Below, piece by piece: positions 23,832 through 33,468 of a DNA stretch of 42,994 nt; position 1 is the first letter of the stretch, and each line of letters starts with the position of its first letter. This DNA is from Candidatus Heimdallarchaeota archaeon. Its GTDB lineage: Archaea; Asgardarchaeota; Heimdallarchaeia; Heimdallarchaeales; Heimdallarchaeaceae. A program made the position numbers and the translations under genes. Where the stretch lies: contig JAGLXK010000219.1 in NCBI GenBank assembly GCA_023132955.1, forward strand, positions 1 through 42,994. Reading direction: 5' to 3'. A model generated the notes under the pieces. It was not told the DNA's origin. It made no database searches and was given only the letters and a program-made list of their open reading frames with translations.

Positions 23832-25652
23832 ATGTCAGATGATCTAATCGAAAAATTAGCTCGAATTCCACAGTTTTATATGCCCTCATTGAACCATTCG
23901 AAGGATAAAGTTGCTTTCTATTGGGATATTACTGGGAGAATTGAGCTTTATGTAATGAATCTGTCCTCAGGAGAATATAAACAGATTAGTAATGGTGAGG
24001 TACCAAGAGCACTTAGGTCTGGATATCTGTGGACCAGAGATAACAATGGTATTATCTTTGCTAAGGATAAAGATGGTGATGAAAAACACGATCTTTATCT
24101 TCTTAATTTAGCAACAAAGGAAATAGAACAACTAACCAATACACCATCATTCCAGGAACATGTTGCACATTCAAGCCCCGATGGAAAACAATTGCTCTTT
24201 CGTTCTACAAGAAATGGACAAATGAATTTATTTAGTCTTGATTTTGAAACTAAAGAAATCAAAGAATTAACCAATTATCCAAGACCTGTCCTAGGAGCTT
24301 TGTGGAGTCCCCAGAATGACTTCATTGTTTTTGGATATAATGATACAGAAAATTTCCAAAACAGCGATATCTGGATTATGGAACCTGATGGTTCAAATCA
24401 AAGAAAGCTTCTAAGCATGAAAGTAGGTTCTCAAGATGGAGTAACTGATATTTCTGAGGATGGGAAACTGCTTGCTATAACTTCTGACTTCGAAGGGAAT
24501 TCTAGAGCAGGCGTTTATAATTTAGATACAGATGAAATTAAATGGTTTGGTGATGGTACGTATCAAGAATATTCTGGAAAGTTATCAAAGAATGGCGAAT
24601 TCTTGGTCTCTATTAGAAATTCTAAAGCTACAATCTCCCCCTTAATCTATGATTTAGATTCTGGTAATGTAAGAATCCTTGATTTTCCTCCAGGAATTGC
24701 TGCTGGAAGTGCAATAACAAAAAATGACGAATCATTGATGGTAACCTTAAATTCATCTACAAGCCCAAGTAAGTTAATTAAATATGATCTGAATAAGGAT
24801 AAGATTGAAGAGCTTATACCGCCTTATCTTGGTGATTTAGATCTTGATTTCTTTATAGCAGACGATTATGTTGAATATCCGTCAACAGATAATCTTACTA
24901 TAGGTGCTGTACTTTACAAACCAAAAAATATCGAAATGGGTAAGAAATTACCTGCACTAGTACAAGTACATGGTGGTCCCGCTAGTCAATATCTCCGAAA
25001 TTTCAGTATGTTTGATCAGATACTTGTCAACAATGGTTTCGTTATTCTCAAACCTAATTTTCGCGGTTCAACAGGATATGGTAGAGATTTTCAAGACTTA
25101 AACGTTGAAGATATAGGTGGTGGCGATTTCGAGGATGTTGTTGCTGGCGTTGATTATCTTAAAACTCTAGATTATGTTGATTCTAGTAGAATAGGTATCT
25201 TTGGTGGTTCATATGGTGGATATATGACTTTTTGGGCTACTGTAAAGAAACCAGATATTTGGAAAGCTGGTGCTGCAAGCGTTGGTATAACAGACTGGAA
25301 ATTGCTATATGACGAAAGCATGCCTCATTTCAAATACTATCTTCATATGATGTTTGGAAAACCTGATGAAAAAGGGGACCTTTACAAGGAACGCTCCCCA
25401 ATTCATTTTGTAGAAAATCTAAAGACACCTCTACTAATTGTTCATGGGACTCATGATCCACGCTGTCCAATAACTCAAGCAAGAATCTATAAAGACAAAA
25501 TGTTGGAGCTAGGTTGGAAAGAAGGAATTGAAGGAGAAAAAACCTTTGAGTATGTAGAACATACAGATATTGGTCACGGCGGTTTCACCGATCAAGAATT
25601 CCGTATTCGTTCATTCAAAACAATTTTGGATTTCTTTAAAAGAAGATTATAA
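23832..25652 (+). CDS. S9 family prolyl oligopeptidase / acylaminoacyl-peptidase
   Basis: A 606-residue protein without a signal peptide. The N-terminal 330 residues are WD-like beta-propeller blades (LYVMNLSSGEYKQIS, LYLLNLATKEIEQLT, IWIMEPDGSNQRKL). The C-terminal hydrolase domain has the nucleophile S460 in GGSYGGYM, the acid D542 in GTHDPRCP and the base H582 in IGHGGF. The GGSYGG and HGGPASQY elements place it with acylpeptide hydrolases and dipeptidyl-peptidase-like S9 enzymes, which clear small peptides from the cytoplasm. It converges on the ABC transporter pair across a GC-rich hairpin. Confidence 0.95.
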   Translation: MSDDLIEKLARIPQFYMPSLNHSKDKVAFYWDITGRIELYVMNLSSGEYKQISNGEVPRALRSGYLWTRDNNGIIFAKDKDGDEKHDLYLLNLATKEIEQLTNTPSFQEHVAHSSPDGKQLLFRSTRNGQMNLFSLDFETKEIKELTNYPRPVLGALWSPQNDFIVFGYNDTENFQNSDIWIMEPDGSNQRKLLSMKVGSQDGVTDISEDGKLLAITSDFEGNSRAGVYNLDTDEIKWFGDGTYQEYSGKLSKNGEFLVSIRNSKATISPLIYDLDSGNVRILDFPPGIAAGSAITKNDESLMVTLNSSTSPSKLIKYDLNKDKIEELIPPYLGDLDLDFFIADDYVEYPSTDNLTIGAVLYKPKNIEMGKKLPALVQVHGGPASQYLRNFSMFDQILVNNGFVILKPNFRGSTGYGRDFQDLNVEDIGGGDFEDVVAGVDYLKTLDYVDSSRIGIFGGSYGGYMTFWATVKKPDIWKAGAASVGITDWKLLYDESMPHFKYYLHMMFGKPDEKGDLYKERSPIHFVENLKTPLLIVHGTHDPRCPITQARIYKDKMLELGWKEGIEGEKTFEYVEHTDIGHGGFTDQEFRIRSFKTILDFFKRRL

Positions 25653-25655
25653 TTT

Positions 25656-25675
25656 GGGGGAATCCCCTTCAATTA
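25656..25675. terminator. Hairpin terminator between convergent genes
   Basis: GGGG-AAT-CCCC (25657-25667) lies four bases after the S9 peptidase stop and is followed by an AT-rich tail. The hairpin is symmetric and could serve the ABC operon as well. Confidence 0.4.
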
Positions 25676-25680
25676 TATTT

Positions 25681-27498
25681 TTAATCTGTTTGAGTAGTAA
25701 GGGAATCTGTTCTTGTTTTAACAATCTTTTCTTCCCATAATTTTTTCATTTCTGCACTTGTTTCTAATAAGTCATCTAATTTACCTTGAGCTTCTATTCT
25801 CCCCTCCTTAAGTACAATAACATTATCAGCTCTTCGAAGTGCGATGGGGCGGTGCGAGACTGCTAAACAAGTTGATACTCCACTTCTGTCAAAAACTCTT
25901 CTCCAGAGTTTTTGTTCTGTTTCAACATCAAGGGCACTTGATAGATCATCAAAAATATAAATTTCTGAATCTCTTGCAAACATTCTTGCTGCTGCTAATC
26001 GTTGTCTTTGCCCCCCTGATAGTTTGACACCCTTTGGACCAATTAGTGTATCCAAGCCTTTCTCGAAATCTAAAACTTCCTTTTCAATTACTGCCAGTTT
26101 CAAAGAATCTTCAATATCGACAGATTCTTCAGGTAATCCCATTAGTATATTATCTTTAACTGTCTCACTAAAGAGACGTGGAACTTGTGATGTAAAAGCT
26201 GTTATTGGTGGCACAAAGAATTCATCTGGTTTTTCGACCTCCTCCCCATTCCACAGTAGTACTCCTTCATCCTTTGGTAGTAAACCAATTAAAGTTCGTA
26301 GTAGAGTAGTTTTCCCCGAACCTATTCTACCTGTGATTACTGTAAACGATCCTTTAGCTATTGAAAGACTAACATCCTTGATACCTTTGTCTGAATCTGG
26401 ATAGGTATAAGATAGATTCTTTACCTCAAAATTCATCAATTTATTTTCTTCTGCGATATTCAACGCTTGTATTTTTGGATATGTTTCTTTGATATAGATA
26501 GGACCATGCCTAACCAAATTGAATTCTGTTATTTCAGGATCTTCACTTTTTATTAGCTTAAACATCCTTTCAAGTGAAACTTTAGTACGGACGTATCTGG
26601 GGACCATATCTCCCATGTCCCAGATAAATTCTCCTAGTTCACCTAACAATACTACAAAAAATGCTAAATCACCTACTGAAAACAAATCACTTTGCATATT
26701 GTTTCCAACAAGAAACAGTATGGTACCTATTGCTAGATAGACTGTAACATAGTAAATGGCGTGAATCAAACGATGGAAAAGTTCATCTTTTACTTCAGCT
26801 ATTCGTCTCTTTCGATTAATCTCACCAAAATAATCTAGTACATGATCTTCAGCTGTTGCAACTTTAATTGATTGAACCGATCTGAAGATTTCTCCGATTG
26901 TTCGTGTTACTGCGCCTGCAGCTCTTCGACGATCTTTTCTTAACCTTGTAAAAATTGGTCTTGTGAAGAAAACTAATATCATCATAAACAGAAATGGAAT
27001 ACTTACAAATGCTGTTACCTTCCAGTTAATATCTCCCATAAGATAGAAGGATATTCCTGTAAAGATACCTAAGCTAAAGAAGGAAGTAAGGTGATAAACA
27101 AACCACATAACCTCTTCTATATCTCCTCTGAATCTGGAAACAGCTTCTCCTGGTGAATCAGGTAGTGCAACAGCCCCTGGTTTCTTGAAAATTCCAAGTA
27201 ACATATTTCTCCTAATTAATACTCTACTAGCTAGAATAAAGACCCACATTGTGAAAATGAAAACAAAATCTCCAACAAGTCGCATAGTTAGGGTTAGAGG
27301 AAGAACTAGAAGTACTAAAACCCAGATATTGACACTTATATTCCAGCCTGCTACCCCCTCTAGTTTGTTGAAAATCTCTCGAGCAATTATAGCAGCTGCT
27401 AAGGGTTGAAGGAAGAACAATATATCCGAGAGAAAACCTGCGAAAACCAATCCTGGTTTATAACGCAACATTCTCCAAGATAACCTTAATACTTTCAT
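25681..27498 (-). CDS. ABC exporter half-transporter, degenerate Walker B subunit
   Basis: A 605-residue type IV (B-family) exporter half: six membrane helices in the first 320 residues, then the ATPase domain with Walker A GRIGSGKT (390-397), Q-loop near S438-Q439, consensus signature LSGGQ (493-497), Walker B IYIFDD (513-518) and switch His549. The residue after the Walker B Asp is Asp518, not the catalytic Glu, so this subunit forms the degenerate ATP site, as in TM287 of the heterodimer TM287/288. It overlaps the partner gene by four bases (ATGA). Substrate is unknown; lipids or drugs are usual for the family. Confidence 0.94.
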   Translation of the reverse strand: MKVLRLSWRMLRYKPGLVFAGFLSDILFFLQPLAAAIIAREIFNKLEGVAGWNISVNIWVLVLLVLPLTLTMRLVGDFVFIFTMWVFILASRVLIRRNMLLGIFKKPGAVALPDSPGEAVSRFRGDIEEVMWFVYHLTSFFSLGIFTGISFYLMGDINWKVTAFVSIPFLFMMILVFFTRPIFTRLRKDRRRAAGAVTRTIGEIFRSVQSIKVATAEDHVLDYFGEINRKRRIAEVKDELFHRLIHAIYYVTVYLAIGTILFLVGNNMQSDLFSVGDLAFFVVLLGELGEFIWDMGDMVPRYVRTKVSLERMFKLIKSEDPEITEFNLVRHGPIYIKETYPKIQALNIAEENKLMNFEVKNLSYTYPDSDKGIKDVSLSIAKGSFTVITGRIGSGKTTLLRTLIGLLPKDEGVLLWNGEEVEKPDEFFVPPITAFTSQVPRLFSETVKDNILMGLPEESVDIEDSLKLAVIEKEVLDFEKGLDTLIGPKGVKLSGGQRQRLAAARMFARDSEIYIFDDLSSALDVETEQKLWRRVFDRSGVSTCLAVSHRPIALRRADNVIVLKEGRIEAQGKLDDLLETSAEMKKLWEEKIVKTRTDSLTTQTD

Positions 27499-29312
27499 TT
27501 CAACAACTCCTCAATTTCTCCAGTTTGTAGCAACTGATAGAATTTTGATTTCGTATCATTTGCTAGATCCTCTCTTTTTCCGTATTCGATTATTTTTCCT
27601 TTATCGATAAGCAGAACATCATCAACTTTTTCCAGAGTTGCTAGCCGATGGGCGATTATTATGCCTGTTCTATTAATAAGCAATTTTTCAATTGCTTGGT
27701 CAAGCAAATGCTCTGTAGCAGGATCTAATCTTGATGAAGCTTCATCTAAAACAACTAAATTTGGGCTCTTAATGAATACTCTAGCTAAAGCTAACAGTTG
27801 AGCTTCACCTGCAGAAATTCCCTGCTCACTAGATGAAATAATTGTGTCTAAACCTTCTGGGAGCTTCTCCAACCAATTTCCTAGACCAATATCAAGCAGA
27901 ATCGATTCGATGCGAATATCAGGTATTCTATTATCAAATAATGTTACATTTTCTCTAACCGAAGCTTGGAACAACTCCACATTTTGTGTTACATATGAGA
28001 CCTTATCTCTTAAGTCCAGAAGTGATAAATTTGTAATTTTTGTATCATTTAATTTAATATTTCCATCATTTTGTTTGGTATCATATAATCTAAAAATAAG
28101 TCTAGAAATTGTTGTTTTGCCACTACCTGTGTGTCCAACAATCCCCAATGTTTGTCCAGGTTCAAGTTTGAAAGAGATATTACTAAGAACGTAATCATCT
28201 TCATTATAGGCAAAACTTAGATTATTAAATTCAATAGCTAAGGGACCAGAAGATAATTTTTCTTTACCAATATCCTGAATTTTTGTTTCCATCTCAAACA
28301 ATTTGTTGATTCTGTCAATTGATGCTCCTGCTCTTTGAAGATCTTGCATCTGTCTTGTAAGAACAAATATGGGTCGAAGCAATATTCCCGCGAATATTTG
28401 AATTAAGAATACTGTACCTAAAGATATCACACCAGTTCTAACCAAAGGAATACTAGGTGCGAAAATCAGTGTGTTGATGATAGCAATAACTACCCATATA
28501 GCCATTACAAAGATTTGACCTCGAAATAAAGCTCTGCGAAAAGCTTTGAAATCCTTTCTAGATGCATCATGAAACTTGCGCATAACATTTTTCACACCTG
28601 CATTAGCACGAATGTCTTCTATTGCACTCAAGCTTTCTTCTATGGTTCCATACATGTCTGCGCTTGTTTGTCTTTGATTTTCCCAGGCTTTAACTGAAAA
28701 GTTTCTAAGAACGTACATTACAATTATTGCCAAAATTGTGAAGGCAGTAAATGAAATTCCTATTATCCAATGTTTAGTGTATAATACTGCAAGAGATCCA
28801 ATAATTACGAGTAGGGATGTAACTAACTGAACTGAGAATTGTGACAAGAAAGTAGCTAAGGTGTTTACGTCACCGTCAATTCTTTCAATCATCTCTCCTG
28901 GTTTATGTTCATTATGAAATGTCATATCTAAATTTACACAATGTTTGGTTAAATCGAATCTAAGCATGTTTGTTGATGACCATGAAAGATTTTGACTCAG
29001 ATAAACTGATCCTAAAGTAATCAGCTGTTGTATAACCATCAGAACGATATATGCACCTGCTAACAAGATTAGAGCCCGATTAATTGTATTTAGACTTACA
29101 AGAGGAATCTGTTTTCCTACCCAAAACACATTTATGTCTTGAATAGGAAAACCTCTGGTCGCTAAATCGATGAAACTTTCAATGATTAAGGGAGAGAAAA
29201 TTAGTAGAACTGTTCCACTACTTAATAGGAAAGCTAACAATAACACTCTTCTCTTGAAAGGTGCTAGGTACTTCTTTTGTACCTCCCAATATTTTTGTAG
29301 TGGAATTTTCAT
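27495..29312 (-). CDS. ABC exporter half-transporter, catalytic Walker B subunit
   Basis: The second 605-residue half-exporter. The transmembrane domain is followed by Walker A GHTGSGKT (393-400), Q-loop Q443, a divergent signature SAGEA (500-504) in place of LSGGQ, Walker B VVLDE (520-524) with the catalytic Glu524, and switch His555 in AHRL. Its intact Walker B pairs with the consensus LSGGQ of the partner to make the active ATP site, while its divergent signature completes the degenerate one. Upstream is a TATA box (29337-29348); it is the first gene of the pair. Confidence 0.94.
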   Translation of the reverse strand: MKIPLQKYWEVQKKYLAPFKRRVLLLAFLLSSGTVLLIFSPLIIESFIDLATRGFPIQDINVFWVGKQIPLVSLNTINRALILLAGAYIVLMVIQQLITLGSVYLSQNLSWSSTNMLRFDLTKHCVNLDMTFHNEHKPGEMIERIDGDVNTLATFLSQFSVQLVTSLLVIIGSLAVLYTKHWIIGISFTAFTILAIIVMYVLRNFSVKAWENQRQTSADMYGTIEESLSAIEDIRANAGVKNVMRKFHDASRKDFKAFRRALFRGQIFVMAIWVVIAIINTLIFAPSIPLVRTGVISLGTVFLIQIFAGILLRPIFVLTRQMQDLQRAGASIDRINKLFEMETKIQDIGKEKLSSGPLAIEFNNLSFAYNEDDYVLSNISFKLEPGQTLGIVGHTGSGKTTISRLIFRLYDTKQNDGNIKLNDTKITNLSLLDLRDKVSYVTQNVELFQASVRENVTLFDNRIPDIRIESILLDIGLGNWLEKLPEGLDTIISSSEQGISAGEAQLLALARVFIKSPNLVVLDEASSRLDPATEHLLDQAIEKLLINRTGIIIAHRLATLEKVDDVLLIDKGKIIEYGKREDLANDTKSKFYQLLQTGEIEELLK

Positions 29313-29336
29313 AGTCTTGGTTATTCGACAGAAGGG

Positions 29337-29348
29337 ACTTATAAATTT
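29337..29348 (-). promoter_or_regulatory. TATA box of the ABC transporter pair
   Basis: AAATTTATAAGT on the minus strand ends 24 bases before the ATG at 29312, so the transcript would start next to the start codon. Confidence 0.45.
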
Positions 29349-29381
29349 AATTTTAACCGATTGAAATAAAAAATAGGGAAC

Positions 29382-30134
29382 TCATGAAGTTTCAAGAGTT
29401 CTGTTTTCTGGTAATCGGGGTCTTAAAACAAGATAAAGTAAACCACCAAACAATGGAATGCAGAAGAGTACGAATAATTTAATATTATTCCATTCCCTTC
29501 TTTTCATATCACTCCAAATGACTATAGGGTAGAACAAAGTTAGCAGAGAAAAATCTATTGTCATCACCTGTATAAAACGAATATTCATAAAACTTGATCC
29601 ATACACACCCCACTTTCCATTGATGCTAGCTGTAATTATACCAAACAATACAAGGGCTAAAGCTAAAGCGGCTAATATAGTACCTAAGATACGTGAATCA
29701 ACTATTTTTGTGAACCATGTTTTTTTGGTCTTTGGGTTTTTTCTCCTAACTCCCCTTATTGCAAAATATGGCATCAATACATACATTCCAAGAGCAAATG
29801 ATCCCAATACAAAAGGCCATGCGGGCATGAATCTTTCTCTGACTTCAATAAAGAGTATTACAGAATAGAGTAAAGCCCAAACACCAACTATCATGAAAAT
29901 ACTCCATTCAACAGGATTGTTTTTCGCATACTCAATCGTGAAATCCCCAAAACCTGGATCACTTGGTTGTGCAGCTGGGGCCCATATAAATGTAAATATT
30001 AGGAGAAACAACCACACTACGAGAAATAATAAATTTGGACTCAAGAATTCTTTCCATGGGACTCTAAATTCTTTGATAGAAGATAATAAGTTTCTTTGTT
30101 TTTGTTCTTTTAATTCTGTTTCTGAATTTTCCAT
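29382..30134 (-). CDS. Polytopic membrane protein of unknown function
   Basis: A 250-residue protein with about six membrane helices: near 33-52 (LLFLVVWLFLLIFTFIWAP), 76-95, 104-124, 148-170, 185-205 and 215-235. The N-terminus is polar and charged and the loop RGVRRKNPKTKKTW is strongly basic, so the N-terminus is probably cytoplasmic. The segment FVLGSFALGMYVLMPYFAIR recalls membrane proteins of unknown function from cyanobacteria and plastids, but I cannot assign a family. It follows upp by 26 bp on the same strand and is probably co-transcribed; no transporter motif links it to uracil. Confidence 0.6.
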   Translation of the reverse strand: MENSETELKEQKQRNLLSSIKEFRVPWKEFLSPNLLFLVVWLFLLIFTFIWAPAAQPSDPGFGDFTIEYAKNNPVEWSIFMIVGVWALLYSVILFIEVRERFMPAWPFVLGSFALGMYVLMPYFAIRGVRRKNPKTKKTWFTKIVDSRILGTILAALALALVLFGIITASINGKWGVYGSSFMNIRFIQVMTIDFSLLTLFYPIVIWSDMKRREWNNIKLFVLFCIPLFGGLLYLVLRPRLPENRTLETS

Positions 30135-30160
30135 TTTAGTTCTCCTTCTGAGATGTATTT

Positions 30161-30799
30161 TTATGTGTTGAATGCTCTGTTCCCTGCGTCTCCTAAACCA
30201 GGAACAATGTATCCCTTTTCATTGAGTTCCTTATCGATTGCACCAACTATGATGATTACTTCTGGAAACTCTTCCTGAATTCTTTCTATACCAAATTGAG
30301 ATGCAATCGCACAAAGCACGATTATTTTGAGAGGTTTTTTGTTTTTAATTTCTTGGAGTGTAAATATCATTGTAGATCCACTTGCAATCATTGGATCAAC
30401 AACTATGACATTTTTATCTTCAAGAATTGGAATGCTGGAATACATAGAATCAATTCGAAAATCCTTTCCATCGTCCTGAAGTTGTTTTCCTCTTGCTGCT
30501 GAAATTATTCCAACCTTAGCTCTGTGTAGTACTTCTAAAACTCCCTCTGACATAGGTACTGCAGCTCTTAAGATTGTAATTATGACAATGTTATTCTTGA
30601 TTTCGTTGAAGTAAGCTGTTCCTAAAGGTGTTTCAGTTGATAATTCTTCTGTCTCTAAAAATTCTGAAGCTTCATAAGCTAAATAACTACCAATTCGCTT
30701 AAGATTTATTCTGAAATCTTCTGGTGTTGTATCTTTATTCCTTATTTTTCCAACAGTTTCTGAAATAAGAATATTAGTTTTACTACCATTTATTAGCAT
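30161..30799 (-). CDS. upp: Uracil phosphoribosyltransferase
   Basis: A 212-residue type I phosphoribosyltransferase that converts uracil and PRPP to UMP in pyrimidine salvage. It shows the ILRAAVPMSEGV loop near 77-88, the PRPP-binding DPMIASGST near 133-141, and the uracil-recognising C-terminal YIVPGLGDAGNRAF. The length fits the family. The start ATG is 102 bp from a divergent hydrolase gene. A membrane protein gene follows in the same transcript. Confidence 0.97.
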   Translation of the reverse strand: MLINGSKTNILISETVGKIRNKDTTPEDFRINLKRIGSYLAYEASEFLETEELSTETPLGTAYFNEIKNNIVIITILRAAVPMSEGVLEVLHRAKVGIISAARGKQLQDDGKDFRIDSMYSSIPILEDKNVIVVDPMIASGSTMIFTLQEIKNKKPLKIIVLCAIASQFGIERIQEEFPEVIIIVGAIDKELNEKGYIVPGLGDAGNRAFNT

Positions 30800-30901
30800 T
30801 CAATCAATAGTGTAAACTTGCTAGATTAAATATATTTTTCAAAAACAAAAGATGACTTAAGAGGATAAAAGTAATATACTTAATTTGGCTTACCTACCTT
30901 T

Positions 30902-31627
30902 GTGACATCTCATTCCAAAATTGGTTTCTTATTAATACATGGAGTAGGCAGTAATTGTGCTGTAATGAAACCATTAGAGGATTTCCTTACAAATAAAGGC
31001 TTTAAGGTTTTCAACATCACTCTTCCGGGTCATAATACTTCCTCAAAGGATTTACTAAAGATTGGCTGGCAAGATTGGGTAGATTATTGTCAAGGAAAAC
31101 TAGAAATTCTTATGGAAGATTGTCCAACAACTTTTATTGCTGGAACTTCCTTAGGTGGTGTCCTTGCACTCTATTTAGCCGCAACAAATCCCGAGTTGAG
31201 TGGAGTAATAACTTGTGCAACAGCTGTAAAACCTTATAATTTCCTATCATGGTTTATTACAAATTTTAGGGTCATACAATATTTTGTTCGCTGGATAAGA
31301 GTAGAAAAAATAAGTTCTAAATTAGTTGGTAATCCACAAAATTGGGAGGTTTATAAGAAAATACCTATGAAGAGTCTTGTAGAAATAGCAAAATTGCTAG
31401 ATAAGCTTAATCCGATTCTGGAAAACATTAGTCAACCCATATTAATTGTTCATAGTGAGAATGATAAAGCTGTATCAATAAAAGGCATAGAACAAATTAT
31501 TTCTTCAATCAGTTCGAGGGATCAAAGCATTGCTAGAATAGGCAAAGGTGGTCATGTAATCATGTTAGATGAAGGTTGTACTCAAGCTCTTACAGAGATA
31601 GAAAACTGGATAGATGTGAGAATATAG
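30902..31627 (+). CDS. Alpha/beta hydrolase, monoacylglycerol lipase/carboxylesterase type
   Basis: A 241-residue protein with the oxyanion strand FLLIHGVGSN near 9-18, nucleophile elbow GTSLGG (S about 85), the acid in VHSENDKAV and the base in GGHVI. The small cap between strands (FLSWFITNFRVIQYFVRW) fits serine aminopeptidase S33 / Est30-like esterases. The start is a GTG: the first conserved strand begins six residues later and no ATG is available. AATATACTTAA near 30871-30881 may be its TATA box, giving a leaderless mRNA. Confidence 0.85.
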   Translation: MTSHSKIGFLLIHGVGSNCAVMKPLEDFLTNKGFKVFNITLPGHNTSSKDLLKIGWQDWVDYCQGKLEILMEDCPTTFIAGTSLGGVLALYLAATNPELSGVITCATAVKPYNFLSWFITNFRVIQYFVRWIRVEKISSKLVGNPQNWEVYKKIPMKSLVEIAKLLDKLNPILENISQPILIVHSENDKAVSIKGIEQIISSISSRDQSIARIGKGGHVIMLDEGCTQALTEIENWIDVRI

Positions 31628-31716
31628 AAAACTGATTTTAATTTATTTGATTAACTATATAAGTTTGAAATGGTGGTATTTTACATATTAAGATATGTAA
31701 CGTAGGATTGAGTATT

Positions 31717-32790
31717 ATGACTGAGAAATTTGATATTAATCAAATCAAAGTAGAACAAGCTAACTTGTTGAATTATACAAAAGAAGATTGGAATCTATAT
31801 CATGAGTATAGAAAAATTAGACATTCTGAAGCAAATCTTGATGATCCTTTTGTTGATGATGAACCCACAGAAAAATCTTTGAAGATGCAAGTAAATCATC
31901 CTGAATTTGATTTCCAATTCTCTGCTATTATCGATAGTTCGACAAACAAATTTGTAGGTAGAGTTGTTTATGGAGGATTCCGTGAAACATCAGCATCTTA
32001 CGCGGGTAATAAGCATTTACTACAATTTGATTTAGTTCTTCTGAAAAAATATCGGAACAAAGGAATTGAAACAATAGTACTGAAACAAATATGTGAATAT
32101 GGAAAGAAGAAAAACCATTCTATTCTAGTTTCAGGTTCAGATGAAAAAGATGGAAAAGCTTTTCTAAAGGCAATTGGTGCTCAAACAGCTCTATCTGGTG
32201 TTGAGAATCGTCTTAAGTTGGAAGAAGTAGAATGGAATATGGTTGAAACATGGGCCGCGGAAGGTCCTAAGCGTTCTCCAGATACAGAACTTAAGCTAGT
32301 CTATTCCATCCCTGATGATATTCTTGAGAAGTATTGTAAAGTATATACTGAAACACTTAATCAACAGCCTCTTGGAGATCTCGATGTGAACGATATTGTT
32401 TTCACTCCTGAACTTTTCAGAGATACAGAAAAACGAAGAGCAGCACTTGGAAGAAAACATATAACTTTCTACACCTTAGAACCTAATGGAGACATATCTG
32501 GGTTAACAGAGTTGGAATACCGACCTGAAAGAGAGACTATGGTTGAACAACTTCTCACTGGTGTACAAGAACAATACCGTGGTCGTGGTCTTGGAAAATG
32601 GTTGAAAGCTGAGATGTTGCTAAAGATAAAGGAAGAATTTCCAAAAGCAAAGATTGTTTCAACAGGAAATGCAACAACTAATGCTCCAATGCTTTCTATT
32701 AATGATCGACTTGGATTCAAACCTCATAAAGAGGGAATAACTGCTCAATTGACACTAGAAAGTCTAGAAAAATACTTGGAAACTAAATAA
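31717..32790 (+). CDS. Tandem GNAT acetyltransferase
   Basis: This 357-residue protein has two GNAT-like halves. The N-terminal one (about 15-170) is degenerate, with LLKKYRNKGIETIVLKQI in the acetyl-CoA position. The C-terminal one (about 190-330) has an intact loop VQEQYRGRGLGKWLKAEML followed by STGNATTNAPMLSINDRLGFKP. This two-domain layout is known from Actinobacterial and archaeal GNAT enzymes such as the mycothiol synthase/Eis type. Substrate unknown. The ATG at 31717 is chosen over a TTG at 31708. A TATA-like ACTATATAAG near 31651-31660 lies upstream. Confidence 0.85.
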   Translation: MTEKFDINQIKVEQANLLNYTKEDWNLYHEYRKIRHSEANLDDPFVDDEPTEKSLKMQVNHPEFDFQFSAIIDSSTNKFVGRVVYGGFRETSASYAGNKHLLQFDLVLLKKYRNKGIETIVLKQICEYGKKKNHSILVSGSDEKDGKAFLKAIGAQTALSGVENRLKLEEVEWNMVETWAAEGPKRSPDTELKLVYSIPDDILEKYCKVYTETLNQQPLGDLDVNDIVFTPELFRDTEKRRAALGRKHITFYTLEPNGDISGLTELEYRPERETMVEQLLTGVQEQYRGRGLGKWLKAEMLLKIKEEFPKAKIVSTGNATTNAPMLSINDRLGFKPHKEGITAQLTLESLEKYLETK

Positions 32791-32795
32791 CCTAC

Positions 32796-33407
32796 TTATT
32801 TTTCTCTTTTTTGTTTTTTCTTAATTTTTGGAAAATATGCTCCTGTGGTTTTTTGATATTCTTTGTATGAATCTCCAAACCTTTTAACTAAATCCATTTC
32901 CTCAAAATACAACATGATTGGCATATAGATTATAATAGATATTGTCATCAAAATAACAAGGAACCATGAGTTGAGAGCTAAACCAAGAGCTGGAAACATA
33001 AGCATTCCTCCAGCAGTTTGAGGATGTCTGATGGAATTGTAGATTCCTCCATACATTTCAGTTTCTTCTGATGGAGTAAGAGTTTCTTTTCCTGCATCTT
33101 TCACTCCTTTGTAAATCAAGACTGCCCCTGGTATTGTTGTGATCAAGCTTAAAACAAAACCTAACCACCATTGATTGGAGAATATTCTCCAATCAAGCTT
33201 AGGAACTGGAAACCATATCCAAAGAACAGGTGCAACAAAAGCAATTAGCTCAAAAAATGAAGCCGTTAGTCTTAGATTTCTACAAAACTTCCAAGCTTTT
33301 TCTCCCATCCTTTCACTCAATGTAACTGGTAGGAGACTAAAGAAATACAACACAGAGAATAAAATAAGCGAAAGTATTATTATTGCAAGATTTATCCACT
33401 CATACAT
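32796..33407 (-). CDS. Isoprenylcysteine carboxyl methyltransferase-like membrane protein (ICMT/PEMT family)
   Basis: A 203-residue protein with four or five membrane helices. The cytosolic C-terminal signature of the family is clear: GIYNSIRHPQTAGGML near 124-139 and EEMDLVKRFGDSYKEYQ near 169-185, which form the S-adenosylmethionine site. Family members methylate prenylated protein C-termini, phospholipid head groups or small thiols; no prenylated protein is visible in the window, so the substrate is open. It converges with the tandem GNAT gene with a 5-bp gap. Confidence 0.85.
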   Translation of the reverse strand: MYEWINLAIIILSLILFSVLYFFSLLPVTLSERMGEKAWKFCRNLRLTASFFELIAFVAPVLWIWFPVPKLDWRIFSNQWWLGFVLSLITTIPGAVLIYKGVKDAGKETLTPSEETEMYGGIYNSIRHPQTAGGMLMFPALGLALNSWFLVILMTISIIIYMPIMLYFEEMDLVKRFGDSYKEYQKTTGAYFPKIKKKQKREK

Positions 33408-33468
33408 ATTAAGAATGGAACTTTCTTATCTGATAAATTTTTTCTGTATAAGACTAGAAACAATACAG

